64,000 bases of DNA from Acinetobacter bohemicus ANC 3994 (GTDB lineage Bacteria > Pseudomonadota > Gammaproteobacteria > Pseudomonadales > Moraxellaceae), in assembly GCF_000367925.1 (NCBI RefSeq), contig NZ_KB849164.1, forward strand, positions 722,349-786,348. Direction: 5' to 3'. The notes below the pieces were generated by a model. That model saw only the letters and a list, made by a program, of their open reading frames with translations. It was not told the DNA's origin and did not search any database. A program made the position numbers and the translations under genes. This document shows, piece after piece, positions 61,149-64,000 of the stretch (position 1 is the first letter of the stretch; each line of letters begins with the position of its first letter).

Positions 61149-61239
61149 CTGACACTCCATGCTTTTTTATTTTCTTTGCATGAAGCATACCTAAGTTTTT
61201 ATGAGATTTTTTTAAATTTTGTTTGTAAATGCAACACTG

Positions 61240-61575
61240 TTAAGTTTTGTCACTTTCACCCAAAATTGCATTTAATTCCTCAAATAAATCTAAATGATCG
61301 TCATCTAAAATCGATTCTTGATCGGTCATAGTAGACTGTTCTATATGATTATTTAACGTATTTTGCTGTTGCTTTAATTTTCGAATTTTATTCAGCTGAT
61401 CTAGATCGATACTCTGATTTTCAATTGAAAAGGGGATAGATTTAGTTAAGACGACTTGCTTGAAAAAAAGTCGAACGGCTTGTGCAGGCGTCATCCCCAA
61501 TTGCTTAAATACAGCAAAAGCATGCTTTTTTTCTTGGGAGTCAAGTCTTATCTGATAAACTTCTGTTTTTCTCAT
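61240..61575 (-). CDS. RelB/DinJ family antitoxin, solitary
   Basis: 111 residues. The ribbon-helix-helix N-terminus VYQIRLDSQEKKHAFAVFKQLGMTPAQAVRLFFKQVV, shown here by its ends (residues 6-41), is typical of DinJ/RelB; IPFSIENQ follows as in DinJ. The C-terminus is longer than DinJ, with a Gln-rich and an acidic stretch (DDDHLDLFEELNAILGE). No RelE/YafQ-type toxin gene lies on either side (GNAT gene downstream, pseudouridine synthase upstream), so it is orphan or acts as a plain regulator. Confidence 0.8.
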   Translation of the reverse strand: MRKTEVYQIRLDSQEKKHAFAVFKQLGMTPAQAVRLFFKQVVLTKSIPFSIENQSIDLDQLNKIRKLKQQQNTLNNHIEQSTMTDQESILDDDHLDLFEELNAILGESDKT

Positions 61576-61690
61576 AATTTTTTGATTACATCTAATTACT
61601 TAACTTTTCAGCATTGATTTTAATCAAATCTAATGTAATTTCAATATTCATACACTATATTTACCAAAATAATTTGTAATGACAAGCATA

Positions 61691-62596
61691 TTACAATGTC
61701 AGTTCAAAATGTGATGAAAATGCCATTTCTTGTAAAGTCATCGGATCATTGAAACGAATATGCTTTGCAAGCAGCTGAAGTGGTGCTGAAAAATCATCTT
61801 CCCTTTTGTGTTGCACCACTGGGTAGAATGGATCATTTTTTATTGCAATACCTAAACTGTTTAAATGAACGCGTAATTGATGCTGTTTTCCTGTAATCGG
61901 TTGCAGTTGATATTTGCCCCAAACGGTATTGTGTTCGAGCAAATCAATAGCCGTTTCACTATTTACAGTTCCATCCACCACTTGCATGGTATAAAACGGT
62001 TCACCTTTTTGCATTCTTAAGCGGGTACAGCAGGGAAAGGTTAAACCTGCATGAAAAGGTGCGATGGCATGATAGGTTTTTTGAACTTCTCGCTGTGCAA
62101 ACATTTGTTGGTAGATTGCTCGTGTAGAGACTTGTTTAGAGAATAAAACCACACCCGCCGTTTCACGATCTAGACGGTGAATGGGGGTTAAAAACTCATT
62201 GCCCGTTTGTTTTTTTAGACGAACCAAAAGCGTTTCTTGGACGTATTGACCTGTTGGGCTGATGGTTAAAAAATGTGGTTTATCGATCACTAATAAATGT
62301 TCATTTTCAAATAAAATTTCATGTTCAAAAGGAACATGTATTTCATGCGCTAAAAAACGATAGTAAAACACATGACTATTTTCAATATAGGGCGAGTTAC
62401 AGCTTAAAATATTGCCCTGAGCATTATAAATTAAATGACGGTTAAAACGTTGTTGCCATTCATTTGCGGCAATATGTGGAAATTGCTGACACAGATATTG
62501 ATAGAGATTTTCAGGTGTAGGCAAAATTTGAGGCAAAAACACTTTGCTTGCACTTACGCCATTGAGCATGGGTGGGATGAATTCAGTCTGAGTCAT
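61691..62596 (-). CDS. RluA family pseudouridine synthase
   Basis: About 301 residues from the ATG at 62596. The catalytic motif is TPIHRLDRETAGVVLFSK (aspartate near residue 141), with KPHFLTISPTG before it and PITGKQHQLRVHLNSLGIAI after it. The N-terminal part (to about residue 80) is not a clear S4 domain although it includes the typical 'RFNRHLIYNAQGNIL' surface. It resembles the group of RluA-like enzymes whose target RNA is unknown in Acinetobacter. Divergent from tsaE. Confidence 0.83.
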   Translation of the reverse strand: MTQTEFIPPMLNGVSASKVFLPQILPTPENLYQYLCQQFPHIAANEWQQRFNRHLIYNAQGNILSCNSPYIENSHVFYYRFLAHEIHVPFEHEILFENEHLLVIDKPHFLTISPTGQYVQETLLVRLKKQTGNEFLTPIHRLDRETAGVVLFSKQVSTRAIYQQMFAQREVQKTYHAIAPFHAGLTFPCCTRLRMQKGEPFYTMQVVDGTVNSETAIDLLEHNTVWGKYQLQPITGKQHQLRVHLNSLGIAIKNDPFYPVVQHKREDDFSAPLQLLAKHIRFNDPMTLQEMAFSSHFELTL

Positions 62597-62733
62597 GGGG
62601 TGTATCGTGCGTATCAATCAATAAAAAATTACAATGAAATGTAGGAAAAGTTACACATTTAGAAGTGCGAGCATGGGCAATAAAGCAGTGCGATGCTATC
62701 ATAATTGTTCTTTTGAGTTTTGTCGTGAGTAAT

Positions 62734-63210
62734 ATGCAGTATTCATTTAATTTCAACCTAAACAATGAAGACGATACCCAAAATCTAGCACAGGTTTTGG
62801 CGCAGCATTTTACCACGGGTGTGGTTTATTTAATTGGTGATTTGGGTGCAGGCAAGACCACGCTGACGCGTTATTTTTTGCAAAGTTTAGGGCACAAAGG
62901 TGCGGTTAAAAGCCCCACCTATACGTTGGTTGAGCCTTACACGATTCAAGCTAAAGATATTTTTCATTTCGATTTATATCGCGTAAATGATCCTTATGAA
63001 CTTGAACTGATGGGAATTCGTGATTATTTAGAAACGCCTGATGCACTATTTTTATTTGAGTGGCCATCCAAAGGTGGCGATGAAATTCCGCAACCAGATC
63101 TGATTATTAATATTGAAAAGTCTGAAGATGAGTTGACGCGTACAGCGCATCTAAGTTTTTCATCCGCAGCCCTCAAACAAGCATTAGAGAGTCAATTAAA
63201 CAATGCGTGA
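62734..63210 (+). CDS. tsaE: tRNA threonylcarbamoyladenosine biosynthesis ATPase TsaE
   Basis: 158 residues from the ATG at 62734 (GTGAG upstream). The small P-loop ATPase that, with TsaB and TsaD, completes the t6A37 modification of ANN-decoding tRNAs. Walker A is LIGDLGAGKTTLTRYF; SPTYTLVEPY, the FHFDLYRV strand and LFLFEWPSKG are all typical. Its stop overlaps the mutL start by 8 bp, so the two are translationally coupled. Confidence 0.94.
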   Translation: MQYSFNFNLNNEDDTQNLAQVLAQHFTTGVVYLIGDLGAGKTTLTRYFLQSLGHKGAVKSPTYTLVEPYTIQAKDIFHFDLYRVNDPYELELMGIRDYLETPDALFLFEWPSKGGDEIPQPDLIINIEKSEDELTRTAHLSFSSAALKQALESQLNNA

Positions 63211-64000
63211 TGATTTAAGTGAACGTCGTATTCATACCCTTAACCCTGCGCTGGCCAATCAAATTGCCGCAGGTGAGGTGATTGAACGTCCTGCATCAGT
63301 GGTGAAAGAGTTATTAGAAAACTCGATAGATGCGGGTGCGACAGAACTAATTATTCGTGTTGAGCAAGGCGGCAGCACCTTAATTGAAATTATTGACAAT
63401 GGTCATGGTGTACATCCTGAAGATTTAGCCTTAGCGGTGATGCGGCATGCCACCAGTAAAATTCAAACTGCGGATGATTTACAAGCCATTATGAGCTTGG
63501 GTTTTCGTGGTGAGGCATTGGCTTCCATTGCTGCCGTGTCACGTTTAACCTTAACCAGTAGTCAAAATAATGACGGTATTGGTTATCAAGTTGAAGTGAA
63601 TGGTACAGCTTTTGACCATCAAGACATTCAAGCCGTAGCGACTCAGCAGGGAACGCACATTCGTGTGCAAGACCTTTTTTTTAATGTACCTGCTCGGCGT
63701 AAATTTTTAAAAAAACAGGGCACTGAGTTTGGACATATTGAAGAAATCGTACGTCGTTTAGCGCTGACGCATTTTAATATTCGCTTTGTGCTTGAACATA
63801 ACAATAATATTCGTTTGAATTTACCGATTGCCGATAGTGGTGCATTACGTTTCCAACGTGTTCAGCAATTATTAGGTCGAGCATTTACCGAAAATGCCTA
63901 TTGGATTGATGCGGATAGTATCAGTATGCGTTTATCTGGATGGTTAGGTCATCCATCTGATGCACGTGGGCAAGCGGATTTACAGTATGTCTATGTCAAT
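63203..64000 (+). CDS. mutL: DNA mismatch repair protein MutL (N-terminal part, runs off the window)
   Basis: 266 codons are present, open at the right edge. The GHKL ATPase motifs are clear: QIAAGEVIERPASVVKELLENSIDAG (motif I asparagine and glutamate, seen at residues 20-45), EIIDNGHGV (motif II), RHATSKI and GFRGEALASIAAVS (motif III). FFNVPARRKFLK follows. MutL links MutS recognition to MutH or its own endonuclease. It overlaps tsaE by 8 bp, as in many gammaproteobacteria. Confidence 0.96.
   Translation, partial: MRDDLSERRIHTLNPALANQIAAGEVIERPASVVKELLENSIDAGATELIIRVEQGGSTLIEIIDNGHGVHPEDLALAVMRHATSKIQTADDLQAIMSLGFRGEALASIAAVSRLTLTSSQNNDGIGYQVEVNGTAFDHQDIQAVATQQGTHIRVQDLFFNVPARRKFLKKQGTEFGHIEEIVRRLALTHFNIRFVLEHNNNIRLNLPIADSGALRFQRVQQLLGRAFTENAYWIDADSISMRLSGWLGHPSDARGQADLQYVYVN

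Noticed and set aside
1..64000. tRNA, rRNA, CRISPR array or prophage
   Set aside because: No cloverleaf, rRNA-like stretch, regularly spaced repeats or phage structural genes were seen on either strand.

Overview
The window looks like chromosomal DNA of an Acinetobacter species (Gammaproteobacteria, Moraxellaceae). The DNA is AT-rich. Housekeeping proteins such as RapA, HemL, AhpC/AhpF, TcyP and MutL read as gammaproteobacterial, and many small families typical of Acinetobacter are present (DUF3144, DUF1615, DUF962, CYTH/CHAD pair, PcfJ-like, KTSC). No rRNA, tRNA or CRISPR array was seen. The species was not determined.

Layout. 0.1-10 kb: a small unknown gene, glyoxalase II (gloB), cystine transporter (tcyP), a PhzF-type isomerase followed by an IS110-family element, an M16 peptidase and an amidohydrolase. 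10-22 kb: DUF3144, an unknown gene, two tandem CYTH-CHAD paralogues, an Mpo1-like protein, thiE-hemL, a GlcG-like protein, an RluA-type pseudouridine synthase and rapA. 22-31 kb: a lone PAAR protein, an alpha/beta hydrolase, a TetR regulator divergent from a reductase-desaturase pair (the desT-desCB arrangement of Pseudomonas), a HAD phosphatase, a DUF1615 lipoprotein, dusB and a nitronate monooxygenase-like enzyme. 31-38 kb: an accessory block. An IS4-like miniature element splits the terminator of a lipoprotein gene and is followed by an IS630 relic. Next comes a cluster of thermostable-hemolysin-family protein, AMP-dependent acyl ligase, TauD/TfdA dioxygenase, SDR and a small fifth gene. 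An IS982 element with a 7-bp target duplication interrupts the fifth gene. 38-51 kb: cytochrome b561, a VIT-family transporter, ahpF and ahpC (separated), an O-methyltransferase, a KTSC protein, an hdhA-like SDR, hrpA and a FabH-like synthase. 51-64 kb: a PcfJ-like protein, a PIF1-like helicase, a voltage-gated-type K+ channel, mhpB, a metE relic beside intact metR, DUF441, rsuA, a GNAT enzyme, a solitary RelB/DinJ antitoxin, a second RluA-family enzyme, tsaE and the start of mutL.

The most informative signal is hidden in the IS110 element. The non-coding stretch upstream of its transposase folds by eye into a 5' hairpin and two long-looped stems, the architecture described for IS110/IS621 bridge RNAs. 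The arms of the two loops match the two element ends and the two flanks around a shared CT core. Joining the ends at that core places a TTGATA -35 exactly 17 bp from a TATATT -10, just upstream of the RNA. This gives element boundaries (about 4568-5804) without any repeat-based evidence.

Other points of interest are a palindromic repeat carried in frame inside hrpA, a CYTH-CHAD paralogue whose CHAD domain has lost its basic residues, and the possible acyl-metabolite cluster at 32.5-36.7 kb. All statements come from reading the sequence by eye; no database search or folding program was run.
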